Below, piece by piece: positions 13,552 through 22,845 of a stretch of 33,958 bases of DNA. The stretch is from Bacteroidales bacterium. GTDB taxonomy: Bacteria > Bacteroidota > Bacteroidia > Bacteroidales > JAGODS01. Every line of letters begins with the position of its first letter. Within the stretch, counting starts at the first letter, position 1. The stretch covers positions 1 through 33,958 of the forward strand of contig JAGODS010000004.1 in NCBI GenBank assembly GCA_017998135.1, in the 5' to 3' direction. Position numbers and translations under genes: made by a program. A model generated the notes under the pieces. The model was not told the DNA's origin and did not search any database. It saw only the letters and a program-made list of their open reading frames with translations.

Positions 13552-16389
13552 ATGAATAAAGCTGCATTTTTTAATAATTTAACTGTTTTATGTTTAATAA
13601 ACATCAAGCGGTTGTTTATTTTTTCTCTGGTAATTTTTTATTTAATTTCTACATACAAACTAGCTTTTTCACAGAAGGAAGTTAATATATGGCATTATGG
13701 ATATGGCGGTGGATTAGATTTCAACAGCGGTTCACCCGTTCCTATAAGCGGCGGTAAAGTCAATACACAGGAGGGTTGCGCCTCTATTGCAGACAAAAAT
13801 TCTGGACAGTTATTATTTTATACGGACGGGATAACTGTATGGGACAGAACACATACAGCAATGCCTAATGGCTCAGGTCTGACCGGTGACCCTTCCTCAA
13901 CTCAATCAGGCATAATAGTTCCTTTTCCTAATGATAACACGAAATTTTATGTTTTCTCTGTAGGCGCTGCCGGCAATGGAAAATTTGCTTACTCTATTGT
14001 TGATATGACATTGAATGGAGGTAAAGGTAATGTTACTACAAAAGATCAACAATTACTTCAAAATATAGATGAAAAAATTATTGCTGCCAAACAAGCTAAT
14101 AATAAAGATTACTGGGTTTTAACTTCATGTACACACAACGGTAATGAAAAGATTTATGCTTACCCGATTACGTCTGCTGGTGTCGGGTCGCCTGTTATTA
14201 ACAACATAGGTATAAAAGTAGGCTGGTATGGTTATATGAAGGTTTCCCCTGACGGCACTAAATTGTCTATAGTTTCAAATTCAAAGCATTATCTTTTTGA
14301 TTTTGATGCAGCTACAGGAAAGGTCTCTAATCCGCTTGACCTGTCTGATGCTCCTAATATTTCTTATGGAACTGAATTTTCACCTGATAATACAAAAGTA
14401 TATGTAACCGGATTAATAAGTATGTACCAGTATGACTTATGCGCTACAGATATAAAGGCTTCAAGAGTAAAAGTAAGCGATATAGGCGGGGGAATGCAAA
14501 ATGGTCCTGACGGTAAAATATATGTCGCTGATGGCAACGGAACGCTTAGTATTATTAATAAACCCAATCTTGCCGGTTTAGCTTGCAATGTTGTTCAAGA
14601 CGGCGGAGTAGGCTTACTTTGCGGTTATGGAGTGCCTACTTTTATAACTTCTTATTTTAAAGATACTACTTCTGCCTTAGTTGTTAATACTGATAAACCA
14701 AACGGTTTCTGCCAGGGCGATTCCGCTACTCTAACGGTAACAGGCGGAAAAGCTCCTTATACCTGGTCGCCGGCTACCGGTCTTAATAAAACAACAGGGT
14801 CAACTATTATAGCAAAACCTGTTATAACAACCACTTATACTGTTAAATCATCAGATACATTAAATACAGCCTGTGGCAGTTCTTCTACTCTTTATAAGCA
14901 AACAATAATTGTAAATGTAAATCCTATGCCTATAGCAGAGGCAGGTGATGACATCACTCAATGTGCCGGCGGCTCAGCGCAATTGAATGCCAGCGGCGGA
15001 ACCAAATATAAATGGAAGCCTTCAACCGATTTATCCGATGTTAATATAGCAAACCCTGTGGCTGCTCCAACTGTTACAACAACCTATTATGTTACTGTTT
15101 CCAATCAGTTTGACTGTAGTTCTTCCGATTCGGTTGTTGTCTATATAGGAGCGGGACTTAATTTAAATATAAGCAAAACAGCCGATGAGACCTGTGGATT
15201 GAAAAACGGCGGCGCTTCTGTTGTTGTTAATGGCGGAACCAAACCTATTACCTATAAATGGAGTTCAACACCTCAGCAAACCGATTCCATACTTAAAAAC
15301 GTCTCTGCCGGGAAATATTACATAACTGTAACGGATAAAATAGGTTGTACAGGAAAGGATTCGGTTATAATAAACGGTTCGCCTGCACCGACAGCAATCA
15401 TTAGCTCTACTTCAGATGTTTACTGCGGCAAACAAAACGGCACTGCTAAGGTTGTTGTTACCAGCGGAACAACTCCATATAAATATCTTTGGAATACCAT
15501 TCCACCCCAGGATTCTTCCGTTGCTGTTAATCTCGCCAGCGGTTCTTACACAGTTACTGTTACTGACAGTAATAACTGCACTGTGATTGCGACTGCTGTT
15601 ATTAAATCTACCGGTACTTTTCAATTTTCAAAAGGAGCAACAGAAGAACATTGCGATAAAGGAGATGGTATAGCTTATATTTCTCATCCGCCTGATACAA
15701 TAGCCTACAGCTATTTATGGAGCAACGGACAAATCAGCGATACTATTAATAATCTGAGGGCAGGTACATACAAAGTAACTATAACAAGAGATGGTTGCGT
15801 CCTGACAGATTCAGTTATAATATCAAGTATATCCGGTCCTAAGGCTGTAATCTATGTCAATCCTGAAACTGCTACTTTACTAAATGCCAATTTTAATTTT
15901 ACAAGTTTATCCCAGGGAGCAAGCACCTGGAGCTGGGACTTTGGCGATAATAGTTACTCTAATAAAAAAGACCCCTCGCATAGTTATGAAAACACAGGAA
16001 CTTATAAAGTTACTCTCATAGTCAGCGACCCTTATGGCTGCATAGATTCAACATCAAGATATATAACAGTAACTGAAGAATTTATTTGCATAATACCTTC
16101 AGCCTTTACGCCTGATGAAGACGGTTTAAACGACTTATTCGGACCTGTTTTAAGCAATTTTGATATTAGTTCTTTTGAGTTCTGGATCTTTGACAGGTGG
16201 GGCGCTACTATCTTCTATACAAAACCCCCCCCTGTAACTCCTCCTGATAGCAAAGACCCACAAGGTAAATGGGATGGTAAATTTGAAAAAAAATATGTCC
16301 AGCCAGGTGTTTATGTTTTCAAAATTAAAGTTAAAGAAACTAATGGTCATAAACATCTTTACATAGGCTCAGTTACCTTAGTAAAATAG
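13552..16389 (+). CDS. Secreted SprB/PKD repeat protein with T9SS type B sorting domain
   Basis: 945 residues. A basic and hydrophobic signal region (about 18-40, ending AFSQ) is followed by a beta-propeller-like domain to about 375 (GQLLFYTDGITVWD, YMKVSPDGTKLSIVSN, YGTEFSPDNTKVYVTG). Two Ig-like segments follow from about 385 (FCQGDSATLTVTGG; QCAGGSAQLNASGG), then three SprB-type repeats starting near 546, 624 and 699 (each C-x-NG...Y-W...G-Y-VTVTD-x-C), one PKD domain near 775-840 (WSWDFGDNS...YENTGTYKVTL), and a gliding-motility-type C-terminal domain near 845-945 (IPSAFTPDEDGLNDLF, WIFDRWGATIF, GVYVFKIKVKE). Such proteins are exported by T9SS and anchored on or released from the surface, often as adhesins. 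A run of eight C bases (16225-16232) lies inside the sorting domain. Ligand unknown. Confidence 0.9.
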   Translation: MNKAAFFNNLTVLCLINIKRLFIFSLVIFYLISTYKLAFSQKEVNIWHYGYGGGLDFNSGSPVPISGGKVNTQEGCASIADKNSGQLLFYTDGITVWDRTHTAMPNGSGLTGDPSSTQSGIIVPFPNDNTKFYVFSVGAAGNGKFAYSIVDMTLNGGKGNVTTKDQQLLQNIDEKIIAAKQANNKDYWVLTSCTHNGNEKIYAYPITSAGVGSPVINNIGIKVGWYGYMKVSPDGTKLSIVSNSKHYLFDFDAATGKVSNPLDLSDAPNISYGTEFSPDNTKVYVTGLISMYQYDLCATDIKASRVKVSDIGGGMQNGPDGKIYVADGNGTLSIINKPNLAGLACNVVQDGGVGLLCGYGVPTFITSYFKDTTSALVVNTDKPNGFCQGDSATLTVTGGKAPYTWSPATGLNKTTGSTIIAKPVITTTYTVKSSDTLNTACGSSSTLYKQTIIVNVNPMPIAEAGDDITQCAGGSAQLNASGGTKYKWKPSTDLSDVNIANPVAAPTVTTTYYVTVSNQFDCSSSDSVVVYIGAGLNLNISKTADETCGLKNGGASVVVNGGTKPITYKWSSTPQQTDSILKNVSAGKYYITVTDKIGCTGKDSVIINGSPAPTAIISSTSDVYCGKQNGTAKVVVTSGTTPYKYLWNTIPPQDSSVAVNLASGSYTVTVTDSNNCTVIATAVIKSTGTFQFSKGATEEHCDKGDGIAYISHPPDTIAYSYLWSNGQISDTINNLRAGTYKVTITRDGCVLTDSVIISSISGPKAVIYVNPETATLLNANFNFTSLSQGASTWSWDFGDNSYSNKKDPSHSYENTGTYKVTLIVSDPYGCIDSTSRYITVTEEFICIIPSAFTPDEDGLNDLFGPVLSNFDISSFEFWIFDRWGATIFYTKPPPVTPPDSKDPQGKWDGKFEKKYVQPGVYVFKIKVKETNGHKHLYIGSVTLVK
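16225..16232 (+). repeat. C8 homopolymer inside the sorting domain
   Basis: Eight consecutive C in an A+T-rich genome, encoding the Pro run in TKPPPVTPP. A one-base slip would remove the last ~50 residues of the T9SS tail. Confidence 0.9.
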
Positions 16390-16746
16390 GCTTTTTTTAA
16401 TCTATTTCTCAAAAATTTACACAATTCAAATTATAAATATGAAAAATGAAATTCAAAAACAATATGATTTAATTTATTCATATTTTAAAACAACAACAGA
16501 ATATTTTGACTGTTAGGATTGGTATGGGACTAATTTACAAGTGATTTTAGATAATAAAATAATTGAGAAATATACAATAATTGATTTTAAAAGATTTAAT
16601 AAAAGAATTATCGTTTTCTAAAAGATAATTAATTTTTCCTTAAAAAAAGTATCCGATTAGAAAGGATTATCTTTATTAATATTTTATAGCTAATTCCCCT
16701 TATATAAAATAGAAAATTGATGAGAATGCCTAAAGTTCTAAAAAAT
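16390..16746. other. Convergent intergenic region with a possible small pseudogene
   Basis: 357 bp between the ends of two converging T9SS cargo genes. Apart from the short interrupted frame at 16439-16621 I see only A+T-rich sequence. GGCTTTTTTTAAT directly after the plus-strand stop resembles a T tract but has no convincing stem. Confidence 0.5.
16439..16621 (+). pseudogene. Small interrupted reading frame of unknown function
   Basis: ATG at 16439 starts MKNEIQKQYDLIYSYFKTTT and runs 25 codons to a TAG at 16514-16516. The same frame then stays open for 35 more codons (including WYGTNLQVILDNKIIEKYT) to TAA at 16619. The two halves read like one 60-residue protein broken by a single nonsense change. 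The pattern of a D-W-x-G segment followed by a short amphipathic beta strand is vaguely like small Bacteroidota hypothetical proteins, but I do not recognise a family. Could be chance. Confidence 0.3.
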
Positions 16747-18144
16747 TTAATGCCTGATAATAAGTTTAGATGTTTCTATTTTGTTATTATAAAATAGAGT
16801 CAGAAAATATATTCCGTCATTTAAACCTGATATATCAATTTTATCGGAGGAATTATGAATTTTAAAATATACCTTTGAACCGGTAATATTCCTGATTTCT
16901 ATATTAAATTTGTAATTTTTCAGGGTAATAATAAGAAAATTATCAGCAGGATTAGGGTAAATATCAAAGGAGGAACTTATAAGATTATCTTTAACTGAAT
17001 TAATTTTACAGGGACTCCAGTTGGCTTTGTATTTGTGAGCATAACTTAAATTATAAAATTTGGTTTTTTCTGAGTAAAGGGACAGATTATACATACTTGG
17101 TTCCCAAACATCATTAACCCATTTTTCATAAATACCTGTTATAGAATTCCCGTTATTATCATAAGTATATGTTTTTTTATAGTCGTCGCCCCAGGAACCG
17201 CTTTGCATATAAGAATATGTTTCAGTAAGCATATTTCCGCTACCGTCATAAGAATAATACCATTTTTCGTCCGGATTCCATAAATTATTATTCCAATTTT
17301 CTCTGATAATAGTTAACAAATTATCAGAATTGTCATACTCAAATACTTTTCTCCAGTAATTAACCCATTCATCCGATTGCCAGTCAAGTCTTAAATCAAT
17401 AAGGAGTTTTTTAGAAGGACTATAGGAGTATGTATTTTTATAGAAAATTACCCATTGATAAGTCTGCCATTCCTCGTAAGTATCGCTTAATCTCATTCCA
17501 TTAGAATCATTGATATAACTATGTCTTGTTTCTCCAACCCATTGATCGTTTTCATATTTCTCTACAGTTTCGCTGGCAAGGAAATTATTATTATCGTAAG
17601 TATATGTATATTTCTTATATAAAGACCATTTATTATCATACCAGTCTTCTTCAACATAAGTCAATAAATTATTATAGGCATCATAAGTATAAGAGTTTTT
17701 TGTAGTAAATTCCCATATATTATTATTCCATTCTTCAATAATTTCTGAAGTAATATTTCCTGAAGCATCATTGGTAAAAGTAGATTTTAAGGAATTAATC
17801 AAAACATTATTATCATAAAATTCTATAGTTTTAGTCAATGTATAACCACTTATATTGTAGGTATAAGATTCTTTGGAATATATAAGCCAGGCATTATTAA
17901 TCCAATTTTCAACTAATAAAGTAGTAAGTTTGCAATTAATATCAAAATTCTGCGAAATCCTTTCAGTTTTAAAGTTAGAATTGTTATAAATAACAATAGT
18001 ATCCCAGTTCCAGTGAAGTCCGTTAAAAAGATAGTGTTTGGGTTGAGAGGAATAATTATAGCTTAAATTAATTTGCTGAGATTGAAGCTTTGTAATTGCT
18101 ATAATACATAAAACAAACAAACAGAATAAGTTAAATTTTTTCAT
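16747..18144 (-). CDS. Secreted 29-residue-repeat protein with T9SS type A sorting domain
   Basis: 465 residues. Signal peptide MKKFNLFCLFVLCIIAITKL with cleavage near QS-QQ. From about residue 70 to 365 there are nine or ten tandem repeats of 29 residues with the pattern (E/D)-x-W-x-N/D-x-x-W-x5-K-x-Y-T/S-Y-D-x2-x-N-x-L, for example ending SYTYDAYNNLLT, TYTYDNNNFLAS and TYTYDNNGNSIT. The Y-(T/S)-Y-D-x2-G-N pattern recalls YD/RHS-like beta repeats, but the 29-residue spacing and paired Trp differ. The C-terminal ~75 residues are a type A sorting domain (DIYPNPADNFLIITL, IDISGLNDGIYFLTLFYNNK). Exported by T9SS; function unknown. It has a -7 box at 18179-18186 and AGGAG 9 bases before ATG. Monocistronic by context. 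Confidence 0.85.
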   Translation of the reverse strand: MKKFNLFCLFVLCIIAITKLQSQQINLSYNYSSQPKHYLFNGLHWNWDTIVIYNNSNFKTERISQNFDINCKLTTLLVENWINNAWLIYSKESYTYNISGYTLTKTIEFYDNNVLINSLKSTFTNDASGNITSEIIEEWNNNIWEFTTKNSYTYDAYNNLLTYVEEDWYDNKWSLYKKYTYTYDNNNFLASETVEKYENDQWVGETRHSYINDSNGMRLSDTYEEWQTYQWVIFYKNTYSYSPSKKLLIDLRLDWQSDEWVNYWRKVFEYDNSDNLLTIIRENWNNNLWNPDEKWYYSYDGSGNMLTETYSYMQSGSWGDDYKKTYTYDNNGNSITGIYEKWVNDVWEPSMYNLSLYSEKTKFYNLSYAHKYKANWSPCKINSVKDNLISSSFDIYPNPADNFLIITLKNYKFNIEIRNITGSKVYFKIHNSSDKIDISGLNDGIYFLTLFYNNKIETSKLIIRH

Positions 18145-18178
18145 AATTAGTTCTCCTTTTTCTTATTAAATAATTTTG

Positions 18179-18186
18179 CAAATATA
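18179..18186 (-). promoter_or_regulatory. -7 box for the 29-residue-repeat protein gene
   Basis: Minus-strand TATATTTG followed by CAAA fits TAnnTTTG, 34 bases before the ATG at 18144. A Shine-Dalgarno-like AGGAG lies between. Confidence 0.5.
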
Positions 18187-18379
18187 CAAAAAATAAAAAT
18201 TACTTTTTATAAAATAATTTTAATGAATTTTCTAACAGTATAATTCTATAAAACCTGACCTAAGCCAATGCCTGGATTTTTCATAATAATAGTAATAAAT
18301 TCAGGAGTTGCTCTATATAGTGATAAAATAATATTCCTATCCGTCTAAATCGTACTAAGTTCTAAAGATATTCTAATAT

Positions 18380-20065
18380 CTAATTCTTTAATAAAGTTTC
18401 TGAACGGGGGATGATTATAGCGGGGTTATTTGTTATAATATTTTTATTAAGCAGTTTTTTATATTTGAGAAGTTCTTCGGGCAGCAGCGAGTAAGTTTTG
18501 TTAAAGTTTTCTTTCATTTCAAACAAACTTTTATTATCTATTTTATTAAGTTTAAGTTGTTGCTCGTTTTTTATGTTAAGAGTTTTATTATTTACAAAAT
18601 TTATCAATACGGCAGGTTCGGTTTTAAAAAGATAATAATTATTATCAATTTCTAAGTTTATAATATCCTCTTTTGAGCCTTTGTCCTCATTAAAATTCCT
18701 AATATTATATAGCTTAAAATTGGAAGTCTTAATGTTTAACATAATAACATTATTTTTAAAAACAGTTCTTGAAAGCTTATCACCTTCATATTTATAAAGG
18801 TATTTCTTTGAAGCCGAATCATCAAAAACAAAGCTTTCATAAAGATAATAAACACTATAACCGTAACAATAATCCCAGATAGCTGTATTTATATATTTAT
18901 TGCCGCAATACAGATGTACAATACAATCAAAATTATTAATTGAAATCAGCTTATATTCCCTTTTTAATTTGCTATTAATTATTGTATCGCTCATTGTATA
19001 ATCATTACAACCCTCTTTATTGAAATAAGAATAACTGTTTTTAACAGCTTTACAATTTTTGAAAATATTATGTTCGGCTCTGAAAACATAATTTTTAATA
19101 CTAACTGGAACCGCAGGTTCTGAAATATCTATAGCACAATCGGCACCTCCCTTTCCTTTATAGTAACCTATACCCCAATTTTCTATAAAACAGTTAAAGA
19201 TTAAGGTATTGGCAGCGACAGAGGTATTTATTCCGTCCCTGTTGTTGATTTCACCGGGAAAAGGACTATTATTATAAATATAACAGTTCTGAATTACATT
19301 CAGGAAGCCTTCAACAGCATCACCAGGTTTAAATTTATCATTTTTAATATTAATCCCTCCTCCGCAAACATAATATATACTGTCAGGGTTATTATAGTTA
19401 TTGCCAAATTTAAGTCCCGCTATTTCAACCCTATCAATAAAAGTATTCTGACAATTAACAATTTCCAGATGATAACGTCTTGCAATACCTGCAAAATAGC
19501 AATCCCTAATTTCAACATTTTTGCAGTCATCTATCTTAATAGTGCTATTGTTTGTGAATTTCAAATCCTTCACATCTTCAAAACCATTAATAAGTTCAGG
19601 GTCGTAAAGCTCAAGCGAAATATTTTCTATAATCACTTTATCAAAGCCTTTAATACTGATAACATTATTATAAAAATAGCCTTTATCATTAATTTTCCAG
19701 CACAAACGGCTATGATTAAATTTTCGTGCTGTGCTTTTATTGTCAATACTAACCAATATTTCGCTATTAAGGTTATTTCCCCGGATAATAATTCTGCTGC
19801 CAGCTCTTTTGGCATCGGTTTGAATCATCGGTTCTTCAATGATTACGGTCTCTTTATAAAATATTTTACGTTTATTACTGTCCATCAAATTTTGTTCTTT
19901 GGCATTTTTTAAAGTTGTCCTGTCGCCTGAATAGCTGTTACTAAAAGAATAAAACTGTTGGTTAGTTTTGGAAAGCAGCAGTGAGTCTTTTGGTAGTTGA
20001 GCAAAAGAAAAAGAATATAATAAAAAGATTAATAAGACAGGAATATATTTGATTTGATTGAGCAT
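18380..20065 (-). CDS. Secreted right-handed beta-helix protein
   Basis: 561 residues from the ATG at 20065, which starts a clean signal peptide (MLNQIKYIPVLLIFLLYSFSFAQ). The in-frame upstream ATG at 20272 would add 69 residues encoded by a palindromic repeat, a terminator and the promoter, so it is rejected. After a linker, the middle is a run of short beta rungs typical of parallel beta-helix (pectate-lyase-like) folds: VIIENISLELYDPELIN, LKFTNNSTIKIDDCKNVEIRDCYF, LEIVNCQNTFIDRVEIAGLKF, VIQNCYIYNN, LIFNCFIENWG, AEHNIFKNCKA. The C-terminal ~150 residues are lysine- and asparagine-rich without known motifs. I see no T9SS tail. Polysaccharide binding or cleavage is a guess. It shares its upstream region with the DUF4838 gene. 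Confidence 0.75.
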   Translation of the reverse strand: MLNQIKYIPVLLIFLLYSFSFAQLPKDSLLLSKTNQQFYSFSNSYSGDRTTLKNAKEQNLMDSNKRKIFYKETVIIEEPMIQTDAKRAGSRIIIRGNNLNSEILVSIDNKSTARKFNHSRLCWKINDKGYFYNNVISIKGFDKVIIENISLELYDPELINGFEDVKDLKFTNNSTIKIDDCKNVEIRDCYFAGIARRYHLEIVNCQNTFIDRVEIAGLKFGNNYNNPDSIYYVCGGGINIKNDKFKPGDAVEGFLNVIQNCYIYNNSPFPGEINNRDGINTSVAANTLIFNCFIENWGIGYYKGKGGADCAIDISEPAVPVSIKNYVFRAEHNIFKNCKAVKNSYSYFNKEGCNDYTMSDTIINSKLKREYKLISINNFDCIVHLYCGNKYINTAIWDYCYGYSVYYLYESFVFDDSASKKYLYKYEGDKLSRTVFKNNVIMLNIKTSNFKLYNIRNFNEDKGSKEDIINLEIDNNYYLFKTEPAVLINFVNNKTLNIKNEQQLKLNKIDNKSLFEMKENFNKTYSLLPEELLKYKKLLNKNIITNNPAIIIPRSETLLKN

Positions 20066-20088
20066 AGATATATTAAAAAAAGAATTTA

Positions 20089-20149
20089 CAAACTTATATA
20101 TATTTTTTGAAAGCAAGGAGGGAGTTAAATATTTCACATTTACAAAATG
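20089..20149 (-). promoter_or_regulatory. Promoter and candidate operator of the beta-helix gene
   Basis: Minus strand: palindrome CATTTTGTAAATG (20137-20149), then 40 bp later the -7 box TAAGTTTG (20096-20089), then the ATG at 20065. The arrangement and much of the sequence match the region before the DUF4838 gene (22846-22905) within one base of spacing. Confidence 0.6.
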
Positions 20150-20172
20150 TATAACATTTTGCAATCTATGAT

Positions 20173-20209
20173 AAAAAAATATAACAGGTCTTAGAGACCT
20201 GTTATATTT
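20173..20209 (-). terminator. Rho-independent terminator after the DUF4838 gene
   Basis: Minus strand: AAATATAACAGGTC, loop TCTAA, GACCTGTTATATTT, a perfect 14-bp stem running into T7. It separates the DUF4838 gene from the beta-helix promoter just downstream. Confidence 0.85.
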
Positions 20210-20244
20210 GAGGCAAAGCGCTGTCATTAAGCAAAACATTTCTG

Positions 20245-20270
20245 TAAGGCGAAGCGTCCACGCTTCGTCC
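20245..20270. repeat. Palindromic repeat family A, full copy
   Basis: Core CGAAGCGT-CC-ACGCTTCG intact, 18 bases past the DUF4838 stop and ahead of its terminator. It matches the copy at 4813-4836 almost exactly. Confidence 0.75.
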
Positions 20271-20288
20271 ATATTAGATTAAAATAAT

Positions 20289-22823
20289 TTAATATTCAAA
20301 AACTTTAATAAAACTTAATACAAAGCCAAAGCTATAACTCTGACCGGGTTTTAAAGTAAATTCCTTTGTATTAAAGCCCAGTTTCATTTGAGAACCGCTA
20401 TCCATCCAGGCAGCATCAAGTTCTTCAACCTGCTCTTTGTCATAGCTTTCTATTATACCGTATTTCTTTTCATAATTGAAAAAAGCCATCAGTCCACCGT
20501 CTTTATATTGAATAAGCATTTTTTCATCAGGACCGTGTTTATGTATCATTCCTTTGTTAAACTGTAAATATTTATTAGGACCTTTAACAAAAGCTCTTAT
20601 AATATCACTATTGCGGGTTCTTGTTCCTGTTTCAAAAACAGGAGCTACTTTTAACTGGTATGTTCTAACTGAATCGCCATTATTTGTAAGCAGGTAACTA
20701 AAGATTATATTATTTGGCTTATCAGCAGGTAAAACTATCTTTTTTAAAACTTCAGTACCATTTTTTAGATTAGCAGCTAATTCAATAAAATTATTTTCCG
20801 TCCTGGCAATGTATTTAATGCTATCTTTATCATTTTTGCCTTTAATAAATGTTTCAGAAATAAAACCATTTTTAAGATTATTTTTAAAAGCGGGCAGAAG
20901 ATTAATATCTTCATTATCATTATAAAGCTCGGCAATTTTCCCATCTTCCCCGTTGAGAGCAGTAATTCGCCAGTTTTCATTCAATAATTGAGAAGCAGGG
21001 CGACCACCTGCTTTGTAAACAGCTAATTCATTATTAAAATCTTTTTCTATCACATCAATTTTCCCTGTTTCATCTTCAAAATAATAATTCATACCATACT
21101 TTTTAGCCAGTCCGGGGAATTTGGTCAGTACCTGTTTATATTTTTCAGACGATTTAAAATTAAGGCGATTATTTTGATATTCAACCTCACCCCTTGCAGT
21201 TTCAATAAAAGCGACCATAGCGCAAAGTGATGCCTTTTCAACTCTCTCCCTTACAATGTCGTTATCAGCCAGTTTTAAAGCTTCTTCATATTTATTCATA
21301 ATATATTCTGAAAGTTTGGCATCCAATCCTATCTCTTTAGGAGTAGCATTAAATTTTGCTTTCAGATTATATTTATCAATATTTTTATGAAGAGTTTCTA
21401 AATATTCCAAAATAGGTTTTGCTGCTTTAGCATAGTGCAGTTCGCAAAATTCTTTAGTCAGTTCCCAGCTATCTAAGGAGGGATTCCATAAACAGCGAGA
21501 GGTAATATAGTTTCTCAAATCGCTGAGTTCACCTGTTGACTGGTAATTGGCTTCCATAAATACACCCTTAACATTAACATTCCTGTAATATCTTATATTT
21601 GCACCAATACTTTTAAGATTAGGGAAAGGTAAGCCATAACAATTATAATCCACAATATAATCCCATATCCATAGATTTTCGCATATTTTGCCCCAGGCGG
21701 CGAGGTCTTTGGCAAATTCAACATTCATCTCACTGCCTTTATCGTAATATGGTTTAAGGAGATTACATTCTATACTGCAAAGTTGAACCATCACATTATC
21801 ACGCGGCACAAGGTTTGCAGGCGCTTTGCGTGTATATTGATAAGCAAGGGTTCCTATTTTCACATCGGGATATTTGCTTTTTATATTATCAGCAACGGCA
21901 TTAACAAGTGCAAGATGCGAACCCATAGGACAAGCTTCTTTCTGGTTTATAGCTTCGCAGTTTTTACACATACAGTAATATTGATTATCATTTTGAACTA
22001 TGCTAACATTTTTTTGTTCGGGATGCTTTTCTATTTCGGCTATAACAGCATCTGTCATTATTCTAATAACTTCAGGATTGGTAACGCAAAGCTGCGGACC
22101 GCCGCCATAAGCCTCCAGCAGCCTTTTACCGCCCACTTCGGCAAAATACTCAGGGTGTTCCTTGCCAAATTTATCAACAGGCAGTTGTCTGTAAAAGGAA
22201 TGACTTATAAAAGTCATCTCATACATCCCGCCATATTTGGCTTCTTTAGCAAAGGAATTATTTCTCAGACGCACTGAAAATTCAGGATGCAGCATATTTT
22301 CTTTGTAATAAGTATTGCGGTAAACAAAACAGGGTTTGTAAAAATAAGTCTCGCAAGGGATTACTATTTCTTTTCTAATAGGAGGGATATAAGTATGGTC
22401 AAAGGTTAAAAATCTGACAGCAAGATATTTTTCTGCAAATTCGTAAACGCCGTAGAGAGTCCCTCTTGGTCTGCCGCCTGCGATGGCTATGTTGTTTTTT
22501 GTTATTTTGATTCTTAAGCCTTCGCTGCCAAGGTCTTTGATTTCAAAGCCTGCATCTGATTTAAGCAGACCTTCTGAAAAACCTATAAAAATATTATTTC
22601 TCTCCGCAGGTGTATTAACAATCTCAAGTTTAATTTCAGTAGCCTGTTGAAAAAGGCTCTGAAATTCCTGTGCAGCAAAAACCTCAGATTCAATTGCGTC
22701 CTGCGAACTAACAATCTTCCAGTCTTTAAGCTGCATTATATCCAGATTTGTTTTGCCTGCATATAAAATAGCAGTACTTAAAATAGTATAAAATACTAAA
22801 GCTAATAGAGTTTTATGTTTCAT
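20289..22823 (-). CDS. Secreted DUF4838-domain protein (glycoside-hydrolase-like)
   Basis: 844 residues. Signal peptide MKHKTLLALVFYTILSTAIL with cleavage near YAG. The N-terminal ~125 residues resemble the GH67/GH20-type accessory domain (VFAAQEFQSLFQQAT; IAGGRPRGTLYGVYEFAEKY). The central DUF4838 region (about 150-480) shows SHSFYRQLP, HPEYFAEVGGKRL, QLCVTNPEVIRIM, VQNDNQYYCMCKNCEAIN with a cysteine cluster, KYPDVKIGTLAYQYTRKAP, and NLWIWDYIVDYNCYGLPFPN. The last ~230 residues form a separate domain ending in beta-rich sequence. The fold suggests a TIM-barrel carbohydrate-active enzyme, but substrate and catalytic residues are not assignable. No T9SS tail seen. It has its own promoter and terminator, and shares regulatory sequence with the beta-helix gene. 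Confidence 0.85.
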   Translation of the reverse strand: MKHKTLLALVFYTILSTAILYAGKTNLDIMQLKDWKIVSSQDAIESEVFAAQEFQSLFQQATEIKLEIVNTPAERNNIFIGFSEGLLKSDAGFEIKDLGSEGLRIKITKNNIAIAGGRPRGTLYGVYEFAEKYLAVRFLTFDHTYIPPIRKEIVIPCETYFYKPCFVYRNTYYKENMLHPEFSVRLRNNSFAKEAKYGGMYEMTFISHSFYRQLPVDKFGKEHPEYFAEVGGKRLLEAYGGGPQLCVTNPEVIRIMTDAVIAEIEKHPEQKNVSIVQNDNQYYCMCKNCEAINQKEACPMGSHLALVNAVADNIKSKYPDVKIGTLAYQYTRKAPANLVPRDNVMVQLCSIECNLLKPYYDKGSEMNVEFAKDLAAWGKICENLWIWDYIVDYNCYGLPFPNLKSIGANIRYYRNVNVKGVFMEANYQSTGELSDLRNYITSRCLWNPSLDSWELTKEFCELHYAKAAKPILEYLETLHKNIDKYNLKAKFNATPKEIGLDAKLSEYIMNKYEEALKLADNDIVRERVEKASLCAMVAFIETARGEVEYQNNRLNFKSSEKYKQVLTKFPGLAKKYGMNYYFEDETGKIDVIEKDFNNELAVYKAGGRPASQLLNENWRITALNGEDGKIAELYNDNEDINLLPAFKNNLKNGFISETFIKGKNDKDSIKYIARTENNFIELAANLKNGTEVLKKIVLPADKPNNIIFSYLLTNNGDSVRTYQLKVAPVFETGTRTRNSDIIRAFVKGPNKYLQFNKGMIHKHGPDEKMLIQYKDGGLMAFFNYEKKYGIIESYDKEQVEELDAAWMDSGSQMKLGFNTKEFTLKPGQSYSFGFVLSFIKVFEY

Positions 22824-22845
22824 AAGTATTAAAAAAAAGAGTTTA

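Noticed and set aside
20066-20272. N-terminal extension of the beta-helix protein from an ATG at 20272
   Set aside because: The 69 extra codons read through a palindromic repeat, a strong terminator and the -7 box, and they precede a perfect signal peptide that starts at 20065.
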